Shown piece by piece: positions 37,911-47,266 of a stretch of DNA of 64,000 nt. Every line of letters starts with the position of its first letter. Position 1 is the first letter of the stretch. Source of the DNA: Bog-752 sp963799395 (GTDB lineage: Bacteria; Actinomycetota; Thermoleophilia; UBA2241). The stretch is from assembly GCA_963799395.1 (NCBI GenBank), contig CAWCWZ010000050.1:30617-94616 (forward strand), written 5' to 3'. The notes beneath the pieces are model-generated. The model saw only the letters and a program-made list of their open reading frames with translations, ran no database searches and was not told the origin of the DNA. The position numbers and the translations under genes are program-made.

Positions 37911-38771
37911 ATGGGCCCGCGGAAGCGCTGGTTTCTCACCGGAGGCGGCGGTCAGCTCGCCAGCGCTCTCGAGGGCCTGCTCGACGGCGAGGTCTTCGTC
38001 GCCCGCGAGGAGGCTCTCGACCTGCGCGACGGGGCGGCCGTCGCGGCGACCATCCGCGCCTTCCGTCCCGACGTCGTCCTGCACACCGCGGCCTTCACCG
38101 ACGTCGACGGCGCCGAGCGCGACGAACCGGCGGCGCGCGCCGTCAACGTGCTCGGCACCCGCCATGTGATCGCGGCCGTGCACGGCACGCACGCCCAGGT
38201 CGTCTCGTTCTCGACCGACTACGTCTTCGACGGCCGCAAGGGTGCGCCGTACGTCGAGCACGACGAGCCCCGTCCGCTGAACGCCTACGGCCGCACCAAG
38301 CTGGCCCAGGAACGCGAGACCCTCGTCTGGCCCCACGGCATGGTGATCCGCACGGCCTGGCTGTTCTCGGCGACGGGCAGGAACTTCGTGAAGACGATCC
38401 TGGCGGCGGCGCGCGAGCGCGCCGCCGCCCACTCCGCGGAGCCTCTGCGGGTCGTCGACGACCAGATCGGTTCGCCGACCTACGCCGGCCACCTGGCGGC
38501 GACGGTCGTCGAGGCGCTGGGCGGCGGCCTCGCCCCGGGGATCTACCACATGGCCGGGGGCGGCGCCTGCAGCTGGTGCGAGCTGGCCCGCGAGGTCGTG
38601 GCGCTGGCCGGCCTCGCGGTCGAGGTCGCGCCGATCACGACGGCGCAGGCGGACCGCCCGGCGCCGCGACCGGCCTTCAGCGCCCTGGCCAGCGAACGGG
38701 CCATTCCGCAGCCGCCCTGCTGGCAGGACGGCGTGGCCGCCGTCATGGACGAGCTGCTCGACACACGATGA
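37911..38771 (+). CDS. rmlD: dTDP-4-dehydrorhamnose reductase
   Basis: A 286-residue short-chain reductase that completes dTDP-L-rhamnose with NAD(P)H. The nucleotide loop is TGGGGQLASAL (GxxGxxG-like). The catalytic region has SFSTDYVFDG and YGRTKLAQE (Y-x3-K). The C-terminal domain has DDQIGSPTYAGHLA. It is followed by a strong hairpin before rmlB. Confidence 0.93.
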   Translation: MGPRKRWFLTGGGGQLASALEGLLDGEVFVAREEALDLRDGAAVAATIRAFRPDVVLHTAAFTDVDGAERDEPAARAVNVLGTRHVIAAVHGTHAQVVSFSTDYVFDGRKGAPYVEHDEPRPLNAYGRTKLAQERETLVWPHGMVIRTAWLFSATGRNFVKTILAAARERAAAHSAEPLRVVDDQIGSPTYAGHLAATVVEALGGGLAPGIYHMAGGGACSWCELAREVVALAGLAVEVAPITTAQADRPAPRPAFSALASERAIPQPPCWQDGVAAVMDELLDTR

Positions 38772-38774
38772 GGC

Positions 38775-38807
38775 GGGCCGGCGGCGCCGCAGGCGCCGCC
38801 GCCGGCC
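38775..38807 (+). terminator. GC-rich hairpin between rmlD and rmlB
   Basis: A 15-bp stem (CGGGCCGGCGGCGCC and complement) with a three-base loop. No T run, so partial termination or transcript processing is possible. Confidence 0.45.
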
Positions 38808-38829
38808 CGCGCGACGGGAGAGGACAGGC

Positions 38830-39858
38830 ATGAGGATCGTGGTCACCGGCGGCGCCGGCTTCATCGGCTCCAACTTCGTGCGCAACCTGCTCGGCCGAGC
38901 ACCCGGCGCGAGTTCGTCGTCCTCGACAAGCTCACCTACGCGGGCAATCCCGCGAACCTCGGCCACGTGCGAGGCCGACCCCGCGCAGGCGCGCCGTTGC
39001 CGGCTTCTGGTCGGCGACATCGTCGACCCCGACGTAGTGGCCCCATCGCGCCGACGCCGACGCGATCGTCAACTTCGCGGCCGAGACCCACGTCGACCGC
39101 TAGATCCAGCGACCCCGACCGACGTTCCTCCGCACCGACGTGCTCGGCGTCCACATGCTCCTCGAGGCGGTGCGGGCGCCGATCACGGCGTGGCCCGTTT
39201 CCTGCAGGTCTCGACCGACGAGGTCTACGGCGACGTCCCCGCGGGCGCATCACTCGAGGAGCGACGCCACTCCGCCCGTCGCAGCCCCTACTCGGCCGCA
39301 AGGCCGGCCGGCGACCACCTCGTACTCGCCTACCGGCGTCACCTACGGCTCGCCGGTCGTGATCACGCGCAGCTCCAACAACTTCGGCCCCTTCCAGTAC
39401 CCCGAGAAGCTCGTGCCGCTGTTCGTCACCAACGCCCTCGACGGCCAGCCGCTGCCCGTCTACGGCGACGGCCGCAACGTGCGCGACTGGATCTACGTCG
39501 ACGACAACTGCCGGGCTCTCGATCTCGTCTTGCGCGAGGGCCGCGACGGCGAGATCTACAACGTCGGCGGCGGCCATGAGGTGGCCAACCTCGACCTCAC
39601 GCGCGGCATCCTCGCCGAGCTCGGCCTCGGCGGAGGACGCTCGTGCGCCACGTCGCCGACCGCCCCGGCCACGACCGCCGCTACGCCCTCGACTGCGGCA
39701 AGCTGCGAAGGCTCGGCTGGGAACCGCGCGTGGGGTTCGCCGAAGGCCTCGCGCGCACCGTCGCCTGGTATGCCGAGCACCGCGAGTGGTGGGAGAAGAT
39801 CAAGTCGGGCGAGTGGCGCCGCTACTACGAGCGCCAGTATCGGGGGCTCACGATCTGA
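38830..39858 (+). CDS. rmlB: dTDP-glucose 4,6-dehydratase, heavily frameshifted
   Basis: Starts RIVVTGGAGFIGSNFVRNLL, the NAD-binding GxxGxxG of RmlB. It then switches frame repeatedly (near 38903, 38965, 39045, 39185, 39290, 39345 and 39635) and has an in-frame TAG at about 39101. Fragments recover the whole enzyme: EFVVLDKLTYAGNP, VNFAAETHVDR, FLRTDVLGVHMLLEA, FLQVSTDEVYGD, ITRSSNNFGPFQYPEKLVPLF and VGFAEGLARTVAWY. The Y-x3-K region reads SPYSAARPAGDH, where two errors would restore SAAKAGGDH. The density of breaks is the highest in the window. It is either poor consensus or true decay; the intact neighbours favour consensus error. Confidence 0.85.
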
Positions 39859-39903
39859 CCGCGCGCCGCCCGCGTCGCGAACGGGCGGCCGCCGGGCGGG
39901 CTG

Positions 39904-40338
39904 CTACGTGGGGCGCGTCGTCGTCGCCGTGACGCCGGCGGCTGCGGCGGTCGCGGGGCGCAGCACCGTTTCGGACGCGAAGGTCGTGGTCAGCCCGGAG
40001 CCGTTACGCACCTCGACCGTCACGGTCTTTTCGCCGGCGCCCGGAGAGAGCTGCCAGCGAACGCTGAAAGAGCCGCTGGGCGACGGGCTCGGGAAGCCCT
40101 GCCAGGCGCTCCAGGTGACGCCGTCGTTGCTGAGCCGCAGCTCGATCACGCCGCTTTCCTGATCGGCGACGGCCACGACGACGTCGACGTGGACGGAGCG
40201 CACGACGGCCGGCAGCGAGACGTGGCCGACCGGCGGCGTCGTGTCGTCGATGCCCAGCGAGCGCGCACGCTCGGTGGCCACCAGGACCGCGGCGGCCATG
40301 ACGACCGCGAAGCACACGAGGACGACGGTCTTCTTCAC
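39904..40338 (-). CDS. secreted or membrane-anchored Ig-like protein
   Basis: A 144-residue protein with an N-terminal hydrophobic segment (TVVLVCFAVVMAAAVLVA), then a beta-rich region (DTTPPVGHVSLPAVVRSVHVDVVVAVADQESGV). This resembles one Ig-like repeat of the type seen in the protein at the left edge (TTPPV, DxxSGV, LRLSNDGVTWSAW). The ATG overlaps the stop of the NlpC/P60 gene (ATGA), so the two are co-translated. It may assist that hydrolase outside the cell. Function unknown. Confidence 0.65.
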   Translation of the reverse strand: MKKTVVLVCFAVVMAAAVLVATERARSLGIDDTTPPVGHVSLPAVVRSVHVDVVVAVADQESGVIELRLSNDGVTWSAWQGFPSPSPSGSFSVRWQLSPGAGEKTVTVEVRNGSGLTTTFASETVLRPATAAAAGVTATTTRPT

Positions 40339-41594
40339 GACTGCGGCGCGGCGGCGCCCGGCGGCGTGAACTCACCCTTCTTGAGCACCCGCCGACCCCA
40401 GGCAAAGGCGGCCTTCCAGTAGGGGTCGGTGTTGAGCGACGACAGTCCGACACCGTCGAGCGAGCCGGTCGACTGGATGAACCAGCCGTTGCCCAGGTAG
40501 AGCGCGGCGTGGTAGATCGACGCGGCGGTCGACTTGGGCCCCTTCGGGCCGAAGAAGATGAGGTCGCCGGGAACCAGTTTGGCGCGCTTGATGCGTGGCT
40601 TGGCGGCGCCGGCCATGCCGGCCGCGGTACGCTCGTCGATCGTGTAGCCGAAGTGCATCTTCATGACCCACCAGTCGAAACCCGAGCAGTCGAAGCCGCC
40701 GTGGGCCTGCAGGCCGTAGGGTGAGTATCTGGATGGATACTCACCGCCCCAGACGTACGGATAACCGATGTACTTGAAGGCGAAGGCGACGATCTGCTTC
40801 TGGCGCGCGGTGAGGGTGGGCAGCACCACGCTGTCGTACTCGCTGAGACCGGCGATGCTCCACGACGACAGGTGCCGGGCGCGGTAGAGGATCACGGCCG
40901 TCTCGGCGCGATCGATCGGGTCGCGCGGTGAGACCTCGAGGGCGTCGCTCTTGGCCGGATGGTTCAGGCGCAGGCCCAGGTAGCGGGCCGCGATCTCGGT
41001 CGGCAGGTACTTCGGGGCGCCGGTCTTCCAGTCCGGGTTGGGTTGCCACTTCGCCGGACCCAGCGTGCTCAGCATGGTCCAGTCGGCGTTGGGGTTGAGG
41101 GCCCGCAGCAGGCGCACGGCGCCAGCGTCGACCTCCCACGACGGCTCGACCGCCGTCGGGTGGAACCCGTCCTTGAACAGCGTCAGCAGCCGCAGATGCA
41201 CGGCGATCTGGATGTAGGCGTAGTCGGGGTCGCTCGACTTGACGTCGGGCAGCGCGACCGGGCTCACCTGCTCGTCCTGGAGGCCGCCGATCAGGACCAG
41301 CGCCCGGGCGAGCTGCTCCCGGGTGACGAACTGGCGCGGTTTGAAGAGGTGCCCGGGATAGTCGTCGAGCGCCTTGGCGCCCGTGGGGCCCTGGTTCGTG
41401 ACCCAGGCGATGTCGGCGCGGGCCCAGTACCCCTTGTGCACGTCGGTGTAGCTCTTGGCGAAGGCGGCGGGAGCCAGGATGAGGACGAGGGCGCCGGCGG
41501 CGGCGCACAGCGCCGCCGCCGGCGCCCTCGTCGCGAGGCGCCGCCAGACGGGACGGTGGGGGTGCCCATCGGCTCGTGTCGGTCGAAGATCCAT
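40335..41594 (-). CDS. secreted SLH-domain NlpC/P60 peptidoglycan hydrolase
   Basis: About 419 residues from ATG 41594 (GGGAAGG upstream). A signal peptide (AAALCAAAGALVLILAPAAFA) is followed by SLH-like modules (YTDVHKGYWARADIAWVTNQG, FKPRQFVTREQLARAL, PRDPIDRAETAVILYRA). The C-terminal NlpC/P60 domain has the nucleophile in GGFDCSGFDWW and the histidine in IYHAALYLGNGWFIQ. It cleaves peptide stems of peptidoglycan while held at the wall by the SLH modules. A TTGACG and TAGGGT pair upstream (spacing 19) may be the promoter. Confidence 0.9.
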   Translation of the reverse strand: MDLRPTRADGHPHRPVWRRLATRAPAAALCAAAGALVLILAPAAFAKSYTDVHKGYWARADIAWVTNQGPTGAKALDDYPGHLFKPRQFVTREQLARALVLIGGLQDEQVSPVALPDVKSSDPDYAYIQIAVHLRLLTLFKDGFHPTAVEPSWEVDAGAVRLLRALNPNADWTMLSTLGPAKWQPNPDWKTGAPKYLPTEIAARYLGLRLNHPAKSDALEVSPRDPIDRAETAVILYRARHLSSWSIAGLSEYDSVVLPTLTARQKQIVAFAFKYIGYPYVWGGEYPSRYSPYGLQAHGGFDCSGFDWWVMKMHFGYTIDERTAAGMAGAAKPRIKRAKLVPGDLIFFGPKGPKSTAASIYHAALYLGNGWFIQSTGSLDGVGLSSLNTDPYWKAAFAWGRRVLKKGEFTPPGAAAPQS

Positions 41595-41859
41595 GCCTTC
41601 CCTTGTGTCGGCCGAACTCGAAGGGTCTTGAGACCCTACAGGATTCGCCGAGCCGCTCGTCAACCCCTCGGCGGACACCGTTGCCAGATCGGGCGACACG
41701 AGTGCTAGGCGTTGCCGCCCGCGCAACGTTCATGAAGAGGGGATCTGCTGCCGACAGCAAACAGAGGAAGACGGGCGGGCCGCGGACCCGCCACGGTTGC
41801 CTGCAGAGGCGACTGGCCGTAGCATCAGGGAGGTCCCGAGACCTTGTGAGCACGCGCCA

Positions 41860-43635
41860 ATGACCTGCTCCCCCACGACATCCCCCCGCTCACCCCGACG
41901 CCGCGCGACCATGGCGGCCCTGGCCGGCGCCTGCGCGGCGCTGGCCGCCACGCTCGCCCTGTCCCTGGCGCCCGCCGCCGGCGCCGCCTCTACGACGACC
42001 ATGACCATGGAAGGTCGCGGCTGGGGCCACGGCATCGGCATGAGCCAGTACGGCGCCGACGGCTACGCCCTGCACGGCTGGAAGTACGCCGCCATCATCG
42101 AGCACTACTACACCGGTGTCACCCTGGGGAAGGTCGCCAACGTGACCATCCGCGTCCAGCTGCGCAGCGGCGTCGCGTCGGCCGCCGTGACCGACGTCGC
42201 CAAGTTCAAGGCCACCTGGGGCACGAAGACCGTGAATCTCGCCGCCAACACCACGGCCACGGTGACCTGGTCGGGCGGGGCCTACCACCTGCGCGACGGC
42301 GCGAGCTCGTGGACCGCGAGCGCCCCCGTCACGTTCGTGCCGGGCAGCGCCCGCCTCAAACTCCTCACCGCCAACGACAACGGCCACGTCGGCCGCTACC
42401 GCGGCAAGCTGCGCATCGTGCACTTGAGCGACGGCCTCGAGATCGTCAACACGCTGCCGCTCGAAAGCTACCTCCTCGGCGTCGTACCGTGCGAGTCGCC
42501 GGCGTCGTGGCCGATCGAGGCTCTCAAGGCGCAGGCGGTCGCGGCGCGCTCCTACGCCTACCGTGCGACCGGCGGCGGGGGCAGCTTCGACGTGTACTGC
42601 ACGACCGCGAGCCAGATGTACGGCGGGCTCGACAGCGAGACGGCCGCCACCGACAAGGCCGTGACCTCGACCCGGGGAGTCGTGCCCAAGTACAAGGGCA
42701 CTCCCATCGTCGCCTACTTCTTCTCGACGTCGGGCGGCCACACCGAGAACATCGAGAACGTGTGGACCAGCGCCGCTCCCGTGCCCTATCTCAAGGGCGT
42801 GCCCGACCCCTACGACACGACCTCGCCGTACCACATCTGGCCCGACAACCCCATCCGTCGCACGCCCGCGCAGATCGCGGCCGCGATGGGCTTCGCCAAG
42901 GGCCCGCTGCGGGCGGTCTACGTGGTCAAGCGGGGCACGTCGCCGCGCGTCGTCAAGGCACTGCTGATCGGCGACCAGGGCTGGGCGATGACCAGCGGCG
43001 CCTCACTGCGCGCCGCTCTCGGGTTGCGCGACACGTGGGTCTACTTCACGTCGCTGTCGATCGCCAGGTCCTCCGCGACCGTCGCCTACGGCTCGGCGGT
43101 CACGCTCAGCGGGCGGCGCTATCCGCGACTCGCGGCGAGCAAGGTGGTCACGCTCCATCAGCGGCCGACCGGTGGCTCGTGGTCGACGCGTACGATGACG
43201 ACGACGGCCGGAGCGAGCACCGTCGACGGCTACACGGTGAAGTTCACCGGCTTCTCGGCCAAGGTGTCGCCGACCGCCAACACCCAGTACTACTTCACCG
43301 CGCCGGCCGCCATGGGGGCGACGGCGATCTCGGCCCGCGTCACCGTCGACGTCAGGCCGGTCGTCACCATCCAGCCGGCGAGCGAGACGGTGGCAAGCGG
43401 CGCCCAGGTCGTCTTCAGCGGCGTCGTCACGCCGGCCACGGCCGCCAAGACGGTCTCGCTGCAGACGCAGAGCGCGTCGGGTTGGACCACCATCGCGAGC
43501 GCCGCGCCCAAGAGCGACGGCAGCTACTCGTTCTCGTGGACCGCCGCCGCCACCACGACCCTGCGGGTGTGGGTGCCGGCCTCGAGCACGCTCGCCGCGG
43601 GCTGGAGCGCGCCGGTCACGATCACCACGAGCTGA
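41860..43635 (+). CDS. secreted SpoIID/LytB-domain protein with C-terminal Ig-like domains
   Basis: About 591 residues. The start is ATG 41860 (ATG 41908 is possible). The signal peptide is followed by GRGWGHGIGMSQYGADGYA, the hallmark of SpoIID proteins. The catalytic-type core is LPLESYLLGVVPCESPASWPIEALKAQAVAARSYA with TSGGHTENIENVW. Residues from about 390 on form two beta-sandwich repeats (SSATVAYGSAVTLSGRRYP, ETVASGAQVVFSGVVTPA). It probably trims glycan strands. It is divergent from the SLH hydrolase gene, so the two wall enzymes share a 265-base intergenic region with an AGGGTC-TTGA-GACCCT palindrome at 41622. Confidence 0.9.
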   Translation: MTCSPTTSPRSPRRRATMAALAGACAALAATLALSLAPAAGAASTTTMTMEGRGWGHGIGMSQYGADGYALHGWKYAAIIEHYYTGVTLGKVANVTIRVQLRSGVASAAVTDVAKFKATWGTKTVNLAANTTATVTWSGGAYHLRDGASSWTASAPVTFVPGSARLKLLTANDNGHVGRYRGKLRIVHLSDGLEIVNTLPLESYLLGVVPCESPASWPIEALKAQAVAARSYAYRATGGGGSFDVYCTTASQMYGGLDSETAATDKAVTSTRGVVPKYKGTPIVAYFFSTSGGHTENIENVWTSAAPVPYLKGVPDPYDTTSPYHIWPDNPIRRTPAQIAAAMGFAKGPLRAVYVVKRGTSPRVVKALLIGDQGWAMTSGASLRAALGLRDTWVYFTSLSIARSSATVAYGSAVTLSGRRYPRLAASKVVTLHQRPTGGSWSTRTMTTTAGASTVDGYTVKFTGFSAKVSPTANTQYYFTAPAAMGATAISARVTVDVRPVVTIQPASETVASGAQVVFSGVVTPATAAKTVSLQTQSASGWTTIASAAPKSDGSYSFSWTAAATTTLRVWVPASSTLAAGWSAPVTITTS

Positions 43636-43680
43636 CGGCCGGCGGCGATCCGCCGCGCGGGAGGGCCCTGGCCCGTCCCC

Positions 43681-44397
43681 TCACCCCTTCATCTGCGGCA
43701 GGGAGACGCCGTTCAGGCCCATCGCCTCGGCGACCGCGCGCTTGACCGAGTGGCGCGGGATCTCGCCCTCGGCCATGTAGATCACGTCTTCGGCGATGCT
43801 CGTCGGCATGGTCGGCTATGCGTTCGATGAAGCGCGAGCACCTGCAGGAGCTGGATGAGCGGGTCGAGCCATTCGGGGTGCTCGCGGGCCGCGGCGTCGA
43901 GGGTCGCCGACAGCTCGCGGTCGAGGTCGTCGACCTCGTCGTCGGCGAGCAGCACGGCGCGCGCGACCGCGCCGTCGGAGCTGCACGAGGGCGTCGAGAG
44001 CGCTCGAGACCATGCGCTGCGCCTTGGCGGCCATGGCGGCCATGTCGAAGGCGACGACCGGCTGCTCCATGGCCGCCAGCAGCCGGGCCCGTTCGGCGAT
44101 GTTGACCGCCAGGTCGCCGACGCGCTCGAGGGTGGTGTTGATCTTGATGGTGGTGACGATGAAGCGCAGGTCGCCGGCCACCGGCTGGTAGAGCGCCAGG
44201 GCCTTGAGGCAGTCCTCCTCGACGTCGACCTCCATGAGGTCGATGGGGAAGTCGCGCTCGATGGCGTCGGTGGCCAGCGCCTCGTCGCGCCGCTCCACGG
44301 CCGTGAGCGCGCGCCGCAGGTTGTCCTCGACCAGGGCGCTCAGCGTGAGGATGCTCTTCTTCAGGTTGCCGATCTCGCGTTGCAGCTGTGTCGCCAT
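43681..44397 (-). CDS. phoU: phosphate-specific transport regulator PhoU, frameshifted
   Basis: About 235 residues. The N-terminal three-helix half is intact (REIGNLKKSILTLSALVEDNLRRAL, DLMEVDVEEDCLKALALYQPVAGDLR, ERVGDLAVNIAERA). Breaks near 43985 and 43815 shift the second half, which resumes VLLADDEVDDLDREL and ends SIAEDVIYMAEGE to LPQMKG with TGA at 43681. PhoU restrains PhoR signalling and Pst activity under phosphate sufficiency. Last gene of the pst operon, 12 bases after pstB. Confidence 0.9.
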
Positions 44398-44409
44398 GAA
44401 CGCCCCTCG

Positions 44410-45282
44410 CTAGCCGAACCGGCCGGTGATGTACTCTTCGGTCTGCTTCTCGGTGGGGTTCTCGAAGATGTGGGTCGTGGAGCCGAACTCGATGATCTTG
44501 CCCTCGAAGAAGAAGGCGGTGTAGTCCGACACGCGGGCCGCCTGCTGCATGTTGTGGGTGACGAGGGCGATCGTGTACGACGACTTGAGCTCCTGGACGA
44601 GCTCCTCGATCTTGGCGGTGCCCACGGGGTCGATGGCCGAACAGGGCTCGTCCATGAGGATGAGCTCGGGCTCGGCGGCGATCGCCCGGGCGATGCACAG
44701 CCGCTGCTGCTGACCGCCCGACAGGGCGAGGCCGGGTTCGCTCAGCTTGTTCTTGACCTCTTCCCAGAGGGCGCCGCGCTTGAGCGCGTCCTCGACCCGC
44801 TCCGACAGCTCCGACTTGGACAGCTTGAAGTGCATGCGCAGGCCGTAGGCGATGTTGTCGAACACGGTCATGGGGAACGGGCTCGGCTTCTGGAAGATCA
44901 TCCCGACGCGCCGCCGCAGGCCGAGCAGATCAGTGCCCGGAGCCAGGATGTTCTCGCCGTCGAGAACGACCTCGCCCGTCGCCCTCTGGTCGCGGTAGAG
45001 CTCGTAGATGCGGTTGTAGCAGCGCAGGTGCGTCGACTTGCCGCAGCCCGACGGACCGATGATGGCGGTGACCCGGTGCTCCTTGATCTCCAGGTCGTTG
45101 GCAAACAGCGCCTGCTGCTTGCCGTAGAAGAAGTCGAGGCCGCGCACCGAGAGCTTGCTCGGCAGCGAGTCGAACTCGGCCAGGCCGTCCTGGGATCCGG
45201 GGGTCACCTCGAGCCGCGGCGGCAGCGGCCTGGCGACCTCGGACTCGGTGCCCGGGTCGATCGTGTCCATGATGTCTACCAT
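44410..45282 (-). CDS. pstB: phosphate ABC transporter ATP-binding protein PstB
   Basis: A 290-residue ATPase. Walker A is GPSGCGKST, the signature is LSGGQQQRLCIARAIA, Walker B is LILMDEPCSAIDP and the H-loop is VTHNMQQAARVSD. An N-terminal extension of about 40 residues precedes the usual PstB start, so an internal start is possible. The first ATG overlaps the pstA stop (ATGGTAG). It energises phosphate uptake through PstC-PstA. Confidence 0.95.
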   Translation of the reverse strand: MVDIMDTIDPGTESEVARPLPPRLEVTPGSQDGLAEFDSLPSKLSVRGLDFFYGKQQALFANDLEIKEHRVTAIIGPSGCGKSTHLRCYNRIYELYRDQRATGEVVLDGENILAPGTDLLGLRRRVGMIFQKPSPFPMTVFDNIAYGLRMHFKLSKSELSERVEDALKRGALWEEVKNKLSEPGLALSGGQQQRLCIARAIAAEPELILMDEPCSAIDPVGTAKIEELVQELKSSYTIALVTHNMQQAARVSDYTAFFFEGKIIEFGSTTHIFENPTEKQTEEYITGRFG

Positions 45283-46183
45283 TCCTTGCCTCGCTGAAAG
45301 AGAAGCCTAGTGACGATGTTGACGCCCAGCACCGCGACGATGATCAGCAGGGCGCCTCCCCACGCCAGCTGGATCAGATGCGGGTACGGTTGGCCGGCGA
45401 AGTCGTAGATGGTCTTGGTCAGGTTGGCGGTGGGTCCGCCGAAGTAGCCCGACGAGCCGAACAGGCCGCTCAACCAGTACTGGCTGGAGAGCGCGGTGAA
45501 CAGCAGCGGCGCGGTCTCGCCCGACACCCTGACGACGGCCAGGATGGCGCCGGTGATGAGGCCAGCGCGGGCCGCCTTGACGACCACGCCGAGGGTCGCC
45601 TTCCAGCGCGGCGCTCCCATGGCGAGAGCCGACTCGCGCAGCTCGTTGGGCACCAGGTTGAGGACGTCCTCGGCGGTCCGGGTCATGACCGGCAACATGA
45701 TGAAGGCCAAGGCCACCGAGGCCGAGAACCCCGAGAAGTGATGGCTGGGCAGCACCGAAGAGCGCGTAGGCGAACATGCCGGCGATGATCGACGGCACGC
45801 CGAGCACGATGTTGGTGACGGCGCGGATGCCGGTCGCGATGCGACCGGCGCGGCCGAACTCGGACAGGTAGACCGCGCCGAAGAAGCCGAGAGGCAGGCC
45901 GACGATCGCGGCGCCGAAGGTGATCACCAGGGTGCCGATGATGCAGTTGGCCAAGCCGCCGCCGGTCTGGGTACCGGTCGGGGGAAGCTGGGTGAAGAAG
46001 GCGATGCTCCAGGCGCCGATGCCGCGCACCACGACGGTGACCACGATCCAGCCCATGACGAAGATGCCGATCGCGGCCGCCACCCAGGCGCTGGTCGTGA
46101 CCGCCCTAGTTGGCCAGGCGGCGGCGAGCCACCGAGCGCGGCGTCATGGGCGGGCGCGGCAGGCCGGTCGTCGCCGCGCTCAC
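45276..46183 (-). CDS. pstA: phosphate ABC transporter permease PstA, frameshifted
   Basis: About 300 residues with six membrane helices. The GTG start at 46183 overlaps the pstC stop (GTGA). The text runs MTPRSVARRRLAN, breaks near 46108, continues AAAIGIFVMGWIVVTVVV and GVPSIIAGMFAYALF, and breaks again near 45750. It then gives SGFSASVALAFIMLPVMTRTAEDVLNLVPNELRESALAMGAPRWK, the EAA-type loop region, and ends FQRGKEW. It pairs with PstC to form the channel. Confidence 0.92.
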
Positions 46184-47175
46184 GCCCGGCTCCCGGTCAT
46201 GCGGCGGGCGCGGGCCAGCCAGAGCTGGGCGATCACCTGGAACACCATGGTGATGACGAAGAGGATGAGCGCGAGCTCGATCAGCGAGCTCGTCTCGAGC
46301 TTGCCCTGGGCCTCGGGGAACTGCAACGCCAGGGTCGCCGAGACGGTCGTGCCGCTGGCAAACAGCGAGTGCGGGATGCCGAACAGGGTGCCGCCGATCA
46401 CCATCGACACGGCCATGGTCTCGCCGAGCGCCCGCCCGAGACCGAGGAACACGGCGCCGGCGATGCCCGACAGGGCGTAGCGCATGCTGATCTTGCGCAT
46501 CACCTCGTAGGTCGTGGAGCCCATGCCGTAGCCGGCCTCCTTGACGACCGTCGGCACCATCTGCAGCACGTCACGGGAGACGGCGGTGATGAACGGCAGG
46601 ATCATGAGGCTCAGGACGATGCTGGCCGTGAAGATGTCGACGCCGACCGGCGAACCGGAGAAGAGCGGCAGTCGGCCGAGCGGCGTCGACTGGATCCAGG
46701 GCTCGATGTGGTTGCCCATCAGCGGCACCACCACGAAGATGCCCCACATGCCGAAGATGATGCTGGGTACCGCCGCCAGCATCTCGATCGCCGTGCCCAC
46801 GACCCGCGAGATCAACGGGTTGACGAGCTCGACAAGCAGCAGGGCGGTGGCGAGGGCCAGCGGCACTGCGATGAGCATCGCCAGGATCGTCGTCACGAAC
46901 GTGCCGTACAGGCTCGAGAGCGCCCCGTACTGGTTGGTGTCCGGATTGTACGACACCGACGTCAGCGGTTTGAAGCCGAGCACGTGGATGGCCAGCCACG
47001 AGTTCTTCACCAGCACGCCGATGAGCAGGAACATGGCGCAGGCCACGGTCGCCGCGCAGACGATCGTGAACCAGCGGAAGAGCGGGTCGCCGAAAGCGAA
47101 ATGGTGGCGGCGCGGGCGCGCCTGCGCGCCCGCGCCGCCGGCCGGTGTTCCAATGTCAACTTCTGCCGTGCTCAC
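46180..47175 (-). CDS. pstC: phosphate ABC transporter permease PstC
   Basis: A 331-residue six-helix permease starting at GTG 47175. It has AAVPSIIFGMWGIFVVVPLM, MLPFITAVSRDVLQMVPTVVKEAGYGMGST-type EAA loop and LGRALGETMAVSMVIGG, all characteristic of PstC. The frame is intact. Separated from pstS by a 91-base gap with a strong hairpin. Confidence 0.95.
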   Translation of the reverse strand: MSTAEVDIGTPAGGAGAQARPRRHHFAFGDPLFRWFTIVCAATVACAMFLLIGVLVKNSWLAIHVLGFKPLTSVSYNPDTNQYGALSSLYGTFVTTILAMLIAVPLALATALLLVELVNPLISRVVGTAIEMLAAVPSIIFGMWGIFVVVPLMGNHIEPWIQSTPLGRLPLFSGSPVGVDIFTASIVLSLMILPFITAVSRDVLQMVPTVVKEAGYGMGSTTYEVMRKISMRYALSGIAGAVFLGLGRALGETMAVSMVIGGTLFGIPHSLFASGTTVSATLALQFPEAQGKLETSSLIELALILFVITMVFQVIAQLWLARARRMTGSRA

Positions 47176-47216
47176 TCGCGAGTCCCCCGCAATGGGACGT
47201 GGTTTACGATGCTGTC

Positions 47217-47250
47217 GCCGGCGGCGGGGCCGGACAGCCCCGCCGCCGGC
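47217..47250 (-). terminator. hairpin between pstS and pstC
   Basis: A 14-bp perfect stem (GCCGGCGGCGGGGC and complement) with a six-base loop, 17 bases after the pstS stop. Such hairpins commonly leave the binding protein in excess over the permease, by partial termination or 3'-end protection. Confidence 0.6.
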
Positions 47251-47266
47251 CGCGACGGTCAGATCG

